From assembly GCA_038146805.1 (NCBI GenBank), contig JAYQSH010000008.1:1-64000 (forward strand): a DNA stretch of 64,000 nt. Reading direction: 5' to 3'. The stretch comes from CAIYXB01 sp038146805. GTDB lineage: Bacteria; Cyanobacteriota; Vampirovibrionia; LMEP-6097. The translations under genes and the position numbers were made by a program. The notes under the pieces were generated by a model. That model was not told where the DNA came from. It made no database searches and saw only the letters and a program-made list of their open reading frames with translations. Within the stretch, counting starts at the first letter, position 1, and each line of letters begins with the position of its first letter. This document shows, piece after piece, positions 8,414 to 16,850 of the stretch.

Positions 8414-9457
8414 ATGAATAAAAATTTAAGAGCAATGGTTTTAGCAGCAGGAATTGGATCAAGACTTGCACCACTAAGTGATAATTTACCTAAACCACTA
8501 ATAAGAATTGGTGGCAAAGTAATTATGGAACATATTCTATTACTTTTAAAAAAACACGGCATTAACAATGTAATTTCAAACACATATCATTTAGCCGAAC
8601 AAATTCATGATCACTTCAAAAATATCAAAGAAACAGACTCTATCAATTTAGAGTTTGTTCACGAAGAAAAACTTTCAGGAGTTGCTGGTGGTATTCGTGA
8701 ATGTCAAGATTTTTTAAAACAAGGAACAGCCTGTATTATAATGGGTGACGCACTTACGGACATTGATCTTAGCGCCTTATATGCAGAGCATAAAAAAGCA
8801 GTCGAAGAAAATAATTGTCTTGCAACAATCGCAATGATGCAAGTGGAAGATACTAGTCAATTTGGAGTTGTAGTAACCAAATCAATGCTTGATACTCAAG
8901 ACAAATCAAATTCAAGAAACCAAATTATTCAATTTCAAGAAAAGCCAGCTGCGGCAGATGCACTTTCAAATTGGGCAAATACTGGTGTATACTTTTTTGA
9001 ACCTGAAATTTACGATTATATTCCGTCTAAAGAAGAAGCCGCAAAATATGATGTAGCTGGAGATTTATTTCCTAAACTTCTCGAAGAAAAAAAATACATC
9101 CAAGCGATTCCGGTCAAAGCAAATACTTATTGGGCTGATCTTGGTACAAAAGATCAATATTTGCAAAGTGTACAAGATATATTTGAAAACAAAATCAAAC
9201 TTGATTCAATAAATATTGATACAGAAGCATTATCAATACCTTCAAGCTCAATTATCAAAGGCTATTGTGATATCGCAAATAACGTTGAGATAGGTGAAAA
9301 TGTTCAGATTGAAAACTGCGTAATTTATCCAAATACTAAAATTGCAAATGGTGTAAGTCTTAAAAATTGCATCATAGGTGAAAATATGCAGATTGCAGAA
9401 AACACAAGCCAATGCGACAAAATCATGGCGAAATCATCTGATAAATGCTTAAAATAA
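8414..9457 (+). CDS. Sugar-phosphate nucleotidyltransferase with hexapeptide-repeat tail
   Basis: The N-terminal nucleotidyltransferase domain has the signature LAAGIGSRLAPLSDNLPKPL, the acceptor region HEEKLSGVAGGIREC, the metal-binding IMGDALTDID, and EKPAAADALSNWANTGVY. The last 80 residues contain isoleucine-rich hexapeptide turns (ANNVEIGENVQIENCVIYPN), a left-handed beta-helix. This architecture is shared by mannose-1-phosphate guanylyltransferases and glucose-1-phosphate nucleotidyltransferases; the sugar cannot be told from sequence. I chose the ATG at 8414, where the homology begins; an in-frame ATG at 8393 would add seven residues. Confidence 0.88.
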   Translation: MNKNLRAMVLAAGIGSRLAPLSDNLPKPLIRIGGKVIMEHILLLLKKHGINNVISNTYHLAEQIHDHFKNIKETDSINLEFVHEEKLSGVAGGIRECQDFLKQGTACIIMGDALTDIDLSALYAEHKKAVEENNCLATIAMMQVEDTSQFGVVVTKSMLDTQDKSNSRNQIIQFQEKPAAADALSNWANTGVYFFEPEIYDYIPSKEEAAKYDVAGDLFPKLLEEKKYIQAIPVKANTYWADLGTKDQYLQSVQDIFENKIKLDSINIDTEALSIPSSSIIKGYCDIANNVEIGENVQIENCVIYPNTKIANGVSLKNCIIGENMQIAENTSQCDKIMAKSSDKCLK

Positions 9458-9515
9458 AATAAGAACTGGAAATTAGCTCTTTTCAAGATTATATTTTTCT
9501 GATAAATTACGTTAT

Positions 9516-9575
9516 GACACAAGAATCCCCCCCGCTGCGGATATATTCTTGAAGCAGCGGTTGTGTCTTCTTTTT
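9516..9575 (+). terminator. Rho-independent terminator
   Basis: The arms GACACAA + CCGCTGC (9516-9522, 9532-9538) pair with GCAGCGG + TTGTGTC (9554-9567), with a C-rich bulge on the left arm. TTCTTTTT follows directly. It lies between the nucleotidyltransferase gene and ald, so it should end the former's transcript. Confidence 0.8.
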
Positions 9576-9624
9576 AAGATAAGATTTAGTTATTTTTCGA
9601 AAAAAACTGGTTTAAAATTAGTAC

Positions 9625-10698
9625 ATGAAAATTGGTGTACCAAAAGAAATTTTAGTAAATGAAAATAGAGTTTCAATAACTCCAGCTTGGGTTAGAACTT
9701 TAGTTGAACAAGGGCATGAGGTGTTGATTCAAAGTCAAGCCGGAATTGGCAGTAGTTTTCATGACATCAACTATCAAATTAATGGAGCAAAAATTGTTGC
9801 AGATGCACAAACAATTTTTAGAGATGCTGACATTGTTCTTAAAGTAAAGCAACCACTTGATGAAGAAATTGCAATGCTCAAAAAAGATCAAATTCTTTTT
9901 ACCTATCTTCACCTTGCTGCAGATAAAGATTTAACTAACAAACTCGTAAAATCAGGTGCACATTGTATTGCCTATGAAACAATCGAAGATCGAGAAGGGC
10001 GTTTGCCATTACTTAGACCCATGTCAGAAATAGCAGGTCGCATGGCTGTGCAAATTGGTGCACGCTATTTAGAGCGTGGCACTCAAGGTCACCCGGGCAG
10101 AGGAATTTTACTGGGTGGTGCTTCTGGAGTACCACAAGGAACTGTAACTATTTTAGGTGCAGGAATCGTTGGAACAGCGGCACTTAAAATTGCCGTTGGC
10201 ATGGGCGCATACGTTCATGTCTTTGATAAAAACACTTATGCACTTGCACACTTAGATGATCTTTATGGTAGTCGTATAACAACAATATATAGTACAACTG
10301 CCGCAATTGAAGAATCTGTAACTCGCTCAGACTTAGTGGTTGGTGCGGCACTGATCACCGGCAAAAAAGCGCCAAAACTTATTAGCGAGGAGATGGTGAA
10401 AAAAATGAAATATGGATCAGTAATCGTTGATGTTGCAGTTGATCAAGGTGGCTGTGTTGAAACCTCAGAAGTAACTAAACACGATAACCCAATTGTCGTC
10501 AAACACGATGTTTTACATTATGGTGTTGCCAATATGCCGGGTGCAGTTCCTAACACAAGCACTTCTGCTTTATGTAATGCAACAATGCCTTATTTAATTA
10601 AGCTTGCCAAAAACGGTATGGCAGCGCTTGACGAAGACCCCGGATTTGCTAAAGGATTAAATATTTCTGCAGGCAAATTACTTTTAGAACTTGTCTAA
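9625..10698 (+). CDS. ald: Alanine dehydrogenase
   Basis: NAD-dependent interconversion of L-alanine with pyruvate and ammonia. The protein has the family length of 357 residues. It starts MKIGVPKEILVNENRVSITP, with the Arg and Lys that bind substrate, and has the catalytic-His block FTYLHLAADKDLT. Next come RPMSEIAGRMAVQIGARYLE and the NAD-binding TILGAGIVGTAALKIAVGMGA. The C-terminal NMPGAVPNTSTSALCNATMPY is specific to this enzyme. It precedes the 2-oxoacid oxidoreductase genes by 18 bases, so alanine could be routed to pyruvate and on to acetyl-CoA plus reduced ferredoxin; that link is inference. Confidence 0.96.
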   Translation: MKIGVPKEILVNENRVSITPAWVRTLVEQGHEVLIQSQAGIGSSFHDINYQINGAKIVADAQTIFRDADIVLKVKQPLDEEIAMLKKDQILFTYLHLAADKDLTNKLVKSGAHCIAYETIEDREGRLPLLRPMSEIAGRMAVQIGARYLERGTQGHPGRGILLGGASGVPQGTVTILGAGIVGTAALKIAVGMGAYVHVFDKNTYALAHLDDLYGSRITTIYSTTAAIEESVTRSDLVVGAALITGKKAPKLISEEMVKKMKYGSVIVDVAVDQGGCVETSEVTKHDNPIVVKHDVLHYGVANMPGAVPNTSTSALCNATMPYLIKLAKNGMAALDEDPGFAKGLNISAGKLLLELV

Positions 10699-10716
10699 AA
10701 CAAAAAGAAGGTTTGA

Positions 10717-11883
10717 TTGCAAAAACAATATTCAATAGTTAATGGTGCAGAATTAATTTCTCAAGCGGCATTAGATGCAGGAGTAAATTTTTTTGCTGGC
10801 TACCCAATAACACCAGCTTCAAGCATATATACAAGCTTACTTACTAAACTACAAGAAACTGGCAAAATTGCAATAAGTGCTTCGGATGAAATTTCTGCTC
10901 TTTGTATGTGCATTGGTGCCTCAATTAGGGGAGCAAAAGCCATGACGGCAACATCAGCTCCTGGCTTAAGCTTGATGGTTGAAAGTATCGCTTATGCATT
11001 TGCAACAGAAATACCCTGCGTTATAGTACATGGACAAAGACTTGGACCAAGTACAGGCGCGGCAACACAAAGCGCTCAAGGTGATATTTCTTTTGTGCGT
11101 AATTTTATTTCTGGTGGTTACGAAATACCTGTACTTGCAATAAGCTCGATACTCTCGGCTTATGAAACTACATACAGGGCAATAAACTTAGCAGAAGAAC
11201 TTAGAACTCCTGTAATATTACTCACTGAAAAAGACATCATAATGTCCAAAACCAATATTGACCTTGGAGAGTTAGAAAGCATCAAACACAATCAGCAAGT
11301 AAGGAACAGACCATACTTCAACTTTGAAAAACAAAATCAAATTTTTAAAAATTATAATTTTGCAAACAACCATGAGATACCAGAGTTTTTAGCACCTGGT
11401 ATTGCTAGTGACTATCAGACTATAGTTACAGCTTCTATGCATGACAAAGCTGGCACTCTAAGTAAAAATTCAAAAGAAGCTTTTGAGGTTTTAGATCATT
11501 TAAACGCTAAAATCAAAAATAATCAAAGTTCTTATGAATTTTACACACTAAAAGATTGTGATGCAAAGATTGGCATCATTAGTTTTTTAGCAACTGACCT
11601 AAGTGCTCAAGAAGCTCTCAAAGAGCTCGCCAGAGAAAATATAAACGTTAAACATTTAAATTTAGTTACTTTGTTTCCAATTTTAAAAAATATTATAAGA
11701 GACTTTGCCTTAGAGTGTGAAACTATCATTATCCCAGAAGTGAATTTTGATGGGCAATACGCTGAAATCATTAGAGCAACACTTTTAGAAGTAAATCCAA
11801 AAATTAAAATTATCAAAATCAATTCTCAAGCGAATCTTATTAGCCCAGAAAAAATCATAGCTGAGGTGAAAAGAAATGTTTGA
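10717..11883 (+). CDS. 2-oxoacid:acceptor (ferredoxin) oxidoreductase, alpha subunit
   Basis: KorA/PorA-type alpha subunit, 388 residues. It begins at the pyrimidine-binding domain: INGAELISQAALDAGV-like start, FFAGYPITPASSIY and MTATSAPGLSLMVESI are class signatures. RLGPSTGAATQSAQGD follows, and the C-terminal half is the transketolase-C-like domain II. It lacks the N-terminal gamma domain often fused to KorA; that domain is in the next gene. The start is TTG at 10717, supported by AGAAGG (10706-10711) five bases upstream. Substrate (pyruvate, 2-oxoglutarate or branched oxoacid) is undetermined. Confidence 0.88.
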   Translation: MQKQYSIVNGAELISQAALDAGVNFFAGYPITPASSIYTSLLTKLQETGKIAISASDEISALCMCIGASIRGAKAMTATSAPGLSLMVESIAYAFATEIPCVIVHGQRLGPSTGAATQSAQGDISFVRNFISGGYEIPVLAISSILSAYETTYRAINLAEELRTPVILLTEKDIIMSKTNIDLGELESIKHNQQVRNRPYFNFEKQNQIFKNYNFANNHEIPEFLAPGIASDYQTIVTASMHDKAGTLSKNSKEAFEVLDHLNAKIKNNQSSYEFYTLKDCDAKIGIISFLATDLSAQEALKELARENINVKHLNLVTLFPILKNIIRDFALECETIIIPEVNFDGQYAEIIRATLLEVNPKIKIIKINSQANLISPEKIIAEVKRNV

Positions 11884-13186
11884 ACTTAGCACCTACTTAA
11901 ACGAAAATCAAACTTTTCCTTATTGTAATGGCTGCGGTCACACAATGATCAATAAAGCAGTTGCTAAAGCCATGCAAAGAAGTAATTTGAAAGCAACTGC
12001 AATAAATCTAATAAGTGATATTGGTTGTGTTGGTCTGGTAGACAAAATGTTTTTGACCAATACTATACACACAACACACGGCAGATCAACAGCAGTTGCA
12101 ACCGGGATTAACCTGGCTGATGAAATTTTATATAAAAGTAAAAGTCCTAATATCATAATGATTGGCGATGGAGGAGCAACAATTGGTTTGCTGCATTTAG
12201 TAGAAGCGGCAAAAATGAATGCAAATCTCACTGTGATCTTACACAATAACTTTGTCTATGGTATGACTGGCGGACAAAACTCTGGGCTCACACCAGAAAA
12301 CTTTAAGACAGCAACAACACTGCAAGGTAACTTAGTACCAAATATTCATATCGCAAAACTTTTAGAGGCAGCGCATGCAGGTTTCATAGCTCGTAAACTT
12401 GCTACCGATCAAGATTTAGATGACACAATACTTGAAGCAATAAATTATGACGGCTTTGCCTTAATTGAAATTGTCGAACTTTGCACTGGCTATGCAACAA
12501 AATGGAATGATTTAAGCAAAAAAGAAATTGAAAAGATTTTAGAAAATACAGATCAAGAACAAAGAGGCATTCTTTTAAACGATAAAACTAAAATTTCTTT
12601 TAGTAAAAAATATCAACAAGCTTTTAAAGAGAATACTGATTACAAAAAACCTACTGTAATTAATTCTGATCTGCAAGCAACTGATCTAAAGTTAAATCTA
12701 ATACTTGCCGGTACAGCTGGTGAAGGGATTCAGTTTAGTTCAAGTCTATTTGCAACAAGCCTTGTCAAAAATGGATTTCATATAAGTCAAAAAAATGATA
12801 ACCCAGTAACAATTGGTACTGGTTATTCAATAACAGAATTAAAACTTGCAAAAGATCCAATTCTTTATTCACAAATTGATCAAGCCGATTATATTTTAGT
12901 CAGTTCTCAAGATGGCTATAACAGAGTAAAAGATTTAATCAACGAACAAAGCCAACTCATTATTGATAGTGAAATTTATACGAACAATGAAAAATCCATC
13001 AAGGCAAAAAATATTTATCAACTAGAAACAAGAGCAACAATAAAAGACAAAAGATTAATTATGTTTGCTCTTATCAATCAACTCTATAAATTAGAAACTA
13101 AATTGAATTACCAACTTTTTATAGAAGAATTGAAAAATAGTAAAAAAATTACAGATGCATTTATTGAGCAAATTCACATAAAATAA
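11876..13186 (+). CDS. 2-oxoacid:acceptor oxidoreductase, beta subunit fused to a C-terminal gamma domain
   Basis: Residues 1-220 form the thiamine-diphosphate-binding beta subunit. YCNGCGH opens it; the ThDP-Mg motif is IGDGGATIGLLHLVEA ... NNFVYGMTGGQ. Residues from about 265 form a gamma-type domain with LAGTAGEGIQFSSSLFATSL and later QADYILVSSQDGYNRV. Gamma is normally separate or fused ahead of alpha, so a beta-gamma order is unusual. Only one CxxC pair is obvious and no 8-Fe ferredoxin module is present, so few clusters are expected. Its ATG lies eight bases inside the alpha gene, indicating translational coupling. Confidence 0.87.
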   Translation: MFELSTYLNENQTFPYCNGCGHTMINKAVAKAMQRSNLKATAINLISDIGCVGLVDKMFLTNTIHTTHGRSTAVATGINLADEILYKSKSPNIIMIGDGGATIGLLHLVEAAKMNANLTVILHNNFVYGMTGGQNSGLTPENFKTATTLQGNLVPNIHIAKLLEAAHAGFIARKLATDQDLDDTILEAINYDGFALIEIVELCTGYATKWNDLSKKEIEKILENTDQEQRGILLNDKTKISFSKKYQQAFKENTDYKKPTVINSDLQATDLKLNLILAGTAGEGIQFSSSLFATSLVKNGFHISQKNDNPVTIGTGYSITELKLAKDPILYSQIDQADYILVSSQDGYNRVKDLINEQSQLIIDSEIYTNNEKSIKAKNIYQLETRATIKDKRLIMFALINQLYKLETKLNYQLFIEELKNSKKITDAFIEQIHIK

Positions 13187-13543
13187 TAAGAGTAATTACC
13201 CATTTTCACTAAAAACTATTTAAGATTTTTAATTTTGAGCTAATTTTTTTTTATTTACAGAAGGGATATATGAGTATTTTTTAAGAATACAGGGTTATAA
13301 CTAGACCAGAAAGGGGAATATTATCTTTAGGCATGAGTTGAAATGGGGAGATGAGACCTCTTATTTTTCAATCTGGGGAGGGAAGATATCACTTTTTTAT
13401 TTGGTTCTTCTTTAAAAAACTTTGTTTTTTTTGTTGATTAATAATGTCTCATCTTATTTTTTAAACTTAAAATTTTAGTTTGGCGAATTGTAAATCAAAC
13501 TTCGTTTAGAGAATGCTAAGCTTTTTTTATTTATACTTAACTC
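13187..13543. other. Unassigned 357-base gap with a G-rich central patch
   Basis: No convincing ORF. Bases about 13261-13390 are clearly richer in G than their surroundings, with runs such as AAAGGGGAA, ATGGGGAGATG and CTGGGGAGGGAAG, and a small GTATT/AATAC hairpin. The rest is T-rich. A small RNA or an extended leader of the following membrane-protein gene is possible, but I see no known RNA family. Confidence 0.4.
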
Positions 13544-14053
13544 ATGGATTTAAATTTTTTTGAATTTACAAAACTTTCTTTTGATAACTTAAATCGACAT
13601 ATAAGACTTGCTGATAATAAAGCAAAATTTTTATTGTCATTAGACTTAGCTGTAATTTCTGGACTGTCTGCTTTTGCTTTTAAATTTTTTCCACTAATTA
13701 GTAAAAGTCAAAATTTTTTATGCATTACAATTATTTTTTCAATTGCAATTATTTCACTTATGAGTTCTTTGTTTTATACAGTCTTGATTATCACGCCAAA
13801 AAACAATCCTAAAAACAACCCGAGCAAAATGCTCTACTGGGGACAAATAGCCAAAATAAAAATAGAAGATCTACAAAATAAATATTGGCAAACTAGTAAC
13901 GAAGAAAAAATGAAAGAACTTATCAATCAAATATATTTTTATTCTTTAACAGCAACAGAAAAATATAACCGAGTGAAATTTGCATTAATTTCATTGAGTG
14001 TATCTATTTTAGCGACAATCATTACTGTCTTAATCAGCATTGCCTCAATTTAA
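13544..14053 (+). CDS. Orphan Pycsar-effector-like membrane protein (PycTM/DUF5706 type)
   Basis: 169 residues with three membrane helices, at about 27-47, 56-80 and 145-167. The N-terminal signature NLNRHIRLADNKAKFLLS matches the pattern (N..I..AD.KA..LL) of the DUF5706/PycTM family, and the second helical signature is YSLTATEKYNRVKFA. In Pycsar anti-phage systems, PycTM is a membrane effector activated by cyclic CMP or UMP made by an adjacent cyclase, which impairs the inner membrane. No nucleotidyl cyclase is adjacent, so this copy is an orphan. It converges on the acyl-CoA dehydrogenase gene with a four-base overlap. Family recognised from pattern only. Confidence 0.65.
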   Translation: MDLNFFEFTKLSFDNLNRHIRLADNKAKFLLSLDLAVISGLSAFAFKFFPLISKSQNFLCITIIFSIAIISLMSSLFYTVLIITPKNNPKNNPSKMLYWGQIAKIKIEDLQNKYWQTSNEEKMKELINQIYFYSLTATEKYNRVKFALISLSVSILATIITVLISIASI

Positions 14054-15237
14054 AAGGCATTGTAGCCAGTAATAAATTTACCAATATTTAAAGTATGAAC
14101 ATTATCAGTTCCCTCATAGGTAATCACTGACTCTAAGTTAGACATATGGCGCATAATCGGATATTCAGCACTAATACCATTCGCACCTAAAATCGCTCGC
14201 GCTTTTCTTGCAGTTTCAATAGCCATAGCAACATTGTTCTTTTTGACCATAGAAATTTGTTCAGGAGTTACCTCATCTCTTTCTTTTAAACGAGTTACCT
14301 GCAAAGTAAGAAATTGAGCTTTAGTGATTTCCGTGAGCATATCAACTAGATCTTTTTGTATTAATTGATGTGAAGCAATAGGCTTGTCATGGAATTGTAC
14401 TCTTGATAAAGCATAATCAAGAGCAGTTTGATAGCAAACCATAGCCGATCCAATTACACCCCAAGCAATACCTAAACGTGCAGAATTTAAACACATCAAA
14501 GCCGCTTTTAAACCCTGTTCAGTACCCGGCAAAAAATTTTCTTCTGGTATAAAGCAATCTTCAAAAATCAATTCAGAAGTAACAGAAGCTCTTAATGAAA
14601 GTTTATTTTTCATAAGCTTAGTAGAAAAACCTTTAGTATCTTTGTCTACAATGAAAGCACAAATATGATTTTTACCCTTTGAAACAGCTTCACATTTAGC
14701 CCAAACAATCGCAAGGTCTGCAACAGAACCATTGGTAATCCACATTTTAGAACCATTAAGAATAAAACCACCATCAACTTTCTTAGCGTTTGTAACCATG
14801 CCTGCTGGGTTTGAACCATGATCAGGTTCGGTTAAACCATAACAACCAATAAACTCTCCGCTAGAAAGCTTTTGTAAATATTTTTGTTTCTGCGCTTCAG
14901 TACCAAATGCATGTATCGGATACATCACCAAAGATGTTTGTACTGAATTAAAAGAACGAATGGCAGAATCACCTGCCTCTAGCATCATATTGATCAAACC
15001 ATAAGAAACATAATTTAAACCCGGACAGCCATAGCCTTCAAGAGGTGCTCCTAAAAAACCCATAGAACCAATTTTAGAAATTAATTCAGAAGGAAACACA
15101 GCATCCATATAGGCTTGATCAATAATCGGTAAAACTTCTTTATTCACAAACTCTTTTGTTTGTGACAAAATCATATTTTCCTCACTAGACAGTAATGAAG
15201 AGAACTGTGCAAAGTCCGTAATCTTTATTTGTGACAT
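14050..15237 (-). CDS. Acyl-CoA dehydrogenase, glutaryl-CoA-dehydrogenase-like
   Basis: FAD flavoenzyme of 395 residues. It shows the FAD-contact block CYGLTEPDHGSNPAGM and KMWITNGSVADLAIVWA in the middle domain. The C-terminal helical domain has ARAILGANGISAEYPIMRHM and then VITYEGTDNVHTLNIGK, where Glu375 is the catalytic base position. The ending ITGYNAF and general pattern resemble glutaryl-CoA dehydrogenase more than short- or medium-chain enzymes; the substrate remains inferred. No electron-transfer flavoprotein gene is nearby. Confidence 0.85.
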   Translation of the reverse strand: MSQIKITDFAQFSSLLSSEENMILSQTKEFVNKEVLPIIDQAYMDAVFPSELISKIGSMGFLGAPLEGYGCPGLNYVSYGLINMMLEAGDSAIRSFNSVQTSLVMYPIHAFGTEAQKQKYLQKLSSGEFIGCYGLTEPDHGSNPAGMVTNAKKVDGGFILNGSKMWITNGSVADLAIVWAKCEAVSKGKNHICAFIVDKDTKGFSTKLMKNKLSLRASVTSELIFEDCFIPEENFLPGTEQGLKAALMCLNSARLGIAWGVIGSAMVCYQTALDYALSRVQFHDKPIASHQLIQKDLVDMLTEITKAQFLTLQVTRLKERDEVTPEQISMVKKNNVAMAIETARKARAILGANGISAEYPIMRHMSNLESVITYEGTDNVHTLNIGKFITGYNAF

Positions 15238-15357
15238 AAACTAATTATATTATTCCCAATTCTAAAAGGTAGGGGTTCTTTGTTAGATGAGCTAAAGATA
15301 GGCAAATTCCGCTAACCAGCTAATTTAAATAAAATTAATACACAAAAAGAAAGGTTC

Positions 15358-15447
15358 ATAGATACGGCGAATTGCTTCTGCTAAAAACAAAGCGATAGCG
15401 ACTTACTTAATTTTTTGGATTGGATCCAAATCGTAGCAAGTGTATTT
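15358..15447 (+). repeat. 90-bp direct repeat, copy 1 (abuts IS30 left end)
   Basis: From ATAGATACGGCGAATTGC to AAGTGTATTT, matching 18109-18198 with only about three differences. This copy ends exactly where the inferred IS30 inverted repeat begins (15448), so it was probably cut by that insertion. It contains TTGGATCCAA, a palindrome. Confidence 0.85.
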
Positions 15448-15625
15448 CCTAAAATCCAAACTTAATTTTAATTTCCTGGATTCTTAGCTTCATAGTTGAA
15501 GATTTAGCTTTTTAAGTATAACCAAAATCTTAGAAAAATTTGTTAATTTTTGTTTTTCTGCATAGCAAGGCTAGGTGTTTCCACCTGAAAGATCTATACA
15601 CCCTCTTGCTCCCATTTATTGATTT

Positions 15626-16596
15626 TTAAGAGCTGTTAAAAACTTCTGCGGGTGTTTTGTAATTTAGGCTTCTTCTCGGTCTGTTGTTGAGTTTGTCAGC
15701 TATCTCATCAAGCTCTTTTTGAGTTACTGATCTTAGATCGGTTCCTTTCGGCAAAAATCTTCTGATCTGCCTGTTCATATTTTCATTAGTGCCTCTTTGG
15801 AACGATGAGTACGGGTCAGCAAAAAATATTTCAATATCTAGATCTTTTGATATTGCTAAGTGACCAGTAAATTCTTTACCATTATCAAAAGTCATCGTGT
15901 TGAGTTTTTCTTTTGGCTCCGACTTGAATAGTTCTACGGTAACTCTATGCATCTCAATCATTGACTTGTTTTCAAGCTTACCGATTTTGGTGTAACGAGC
16001 TGTTCTATCTACAAAAGTTGCGATCACTCCCTTTTGATTTGCTCCAATTACAGTATCGCCTTCCCAGTCTCCAAGCCTAGATCTTTCTTCAACAATTTCT
16101 GGACGTTTTTGAATACCAACTCGACCTGGTATCCCACCTTTTTTGTGATTACCGGCTTTTCGTTTCTTAGGTTTTGAGCGTTTAAAGCGTAAAAGTTTCC
16201 AGAGCTGCTTGCTATGATTTTTAGGAGCATAGATGTAGTTGTATACCGAACCTCTAGAAACACTTTTTACATTAGGTCTAACTTGCTCCTTCCGGCAATC
16301 TCATCAGGAGTCCAACCTAACTCCAGTTTTTCTTCAATATACCTTCCTATCTCTGGATCATCCAAAATAGGTCGTTTCTTTGTCTTGTTTTTTCGTTTTT
16401 TACTGGCTTCTTGAGCCTTGGAGGCACTATATTTGCCGAAATATGAGTTTCTTTTAACCTCTTGGCTGATAGCAGCTTCAGAACAGTGTAAAAATTCTGC
16501 TACTTTTTGCCTTGTAATGGTGAAGCCGTTTTCGGTGATCTCTATTACTGTCCGTGCTGCTTCGTCAAAGTGTTTAAAACTTCGTTTTTTGCTCAT
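15626..16596 (-). pseudogene. IS30-family transposase, frameshifted
   Basis: The first frame (16596-16267) has the helix-turn-helix regions, with FTITRQKVAEFLHCSEAAIS and GWTPDEIAGR, and then ends at a premature TAA. Translation in a second frame from about 16276 gives RPNVKSVSRGSVYNYIYAPK, then SRLGDWEGDTVIGANQKG, TMTFDNGKEFTGH and GTNENMNRQIRRF, ending at 15626. The three DDE catalytic residues are therefore all present in the second frame. The shift lies between about 16285 and 16267, where no slippery run is seen (GGAAGGAGCAAGTTAGA), so I read it as a mutation, not programmed frameshifting. Confidence 0.85.
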
Positions 16597-16630
16597 AGTT
16601 TGTTTTCCTTTCAGCTATACAACTATGAGC
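16591..16630 (-). promoter_or_regulatory. Hairpin that would sequester the transposase start codon
   Basis: Perfect 10-base arms GCTCATAGTT (16591-16600) and AACTATGAGC (16621-16630), with a 20-base loop. On the transposase mRNA the ATG (16596-16594) sits in the 3' arm and the GAAAGGA ribosome-binding site in the loop. This would block translation from read-through transcripts, a known strategy in several IS families. Confidence 0.6.
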
Positions 16631-16850
16631 TTTTTGACGTTTTTACGTTATTTTGAATCTAGTTAAATTAATCTTTGGATTTTAGGCAACTCACTATCAT
16701 TTAATCGGCAAAACTAGGTACGAATCACAAAACCTACTACCAGAACAAGACGAAACACCACCCATACTAGATCTCAATGATACATTATTAGCACAAGTAT
16801 TAGATCAAATATCAAACTTTAAAGAATTAGGGAAAGAAGCGTTTGATAAG

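Larger units (their letters stand above)
15448..16686 (-). mobile_element. IS30-family insertion sequence, about 1.24 kb, inactivated
   Basis: It carries an IS30-type DDE transposase (frameshifted). Inferred terminal inverted repeats are CCTAAAATCCAAA (15448-15460) and its exact complement TTTGGATTTTAGG (16674-16686), and similarity continues inward over another ten or so bases (TTAATTT). Length suits IS30 (1.0-1.25 kb). No flanking target duplication is visible (TTT left, CAA right), so a rearrangement may have followed insertion. On the right it interrupts the coding sequence of the repeat protein. Confidence 0.75.

Noticed and set aside
16260..16290. Programmed frameshift in the IS30 transposase
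   Set aside because: No slippery heptamer or A-run lies at the switch point, and most IS30 transposases are single-frame, so mutation is simpler.
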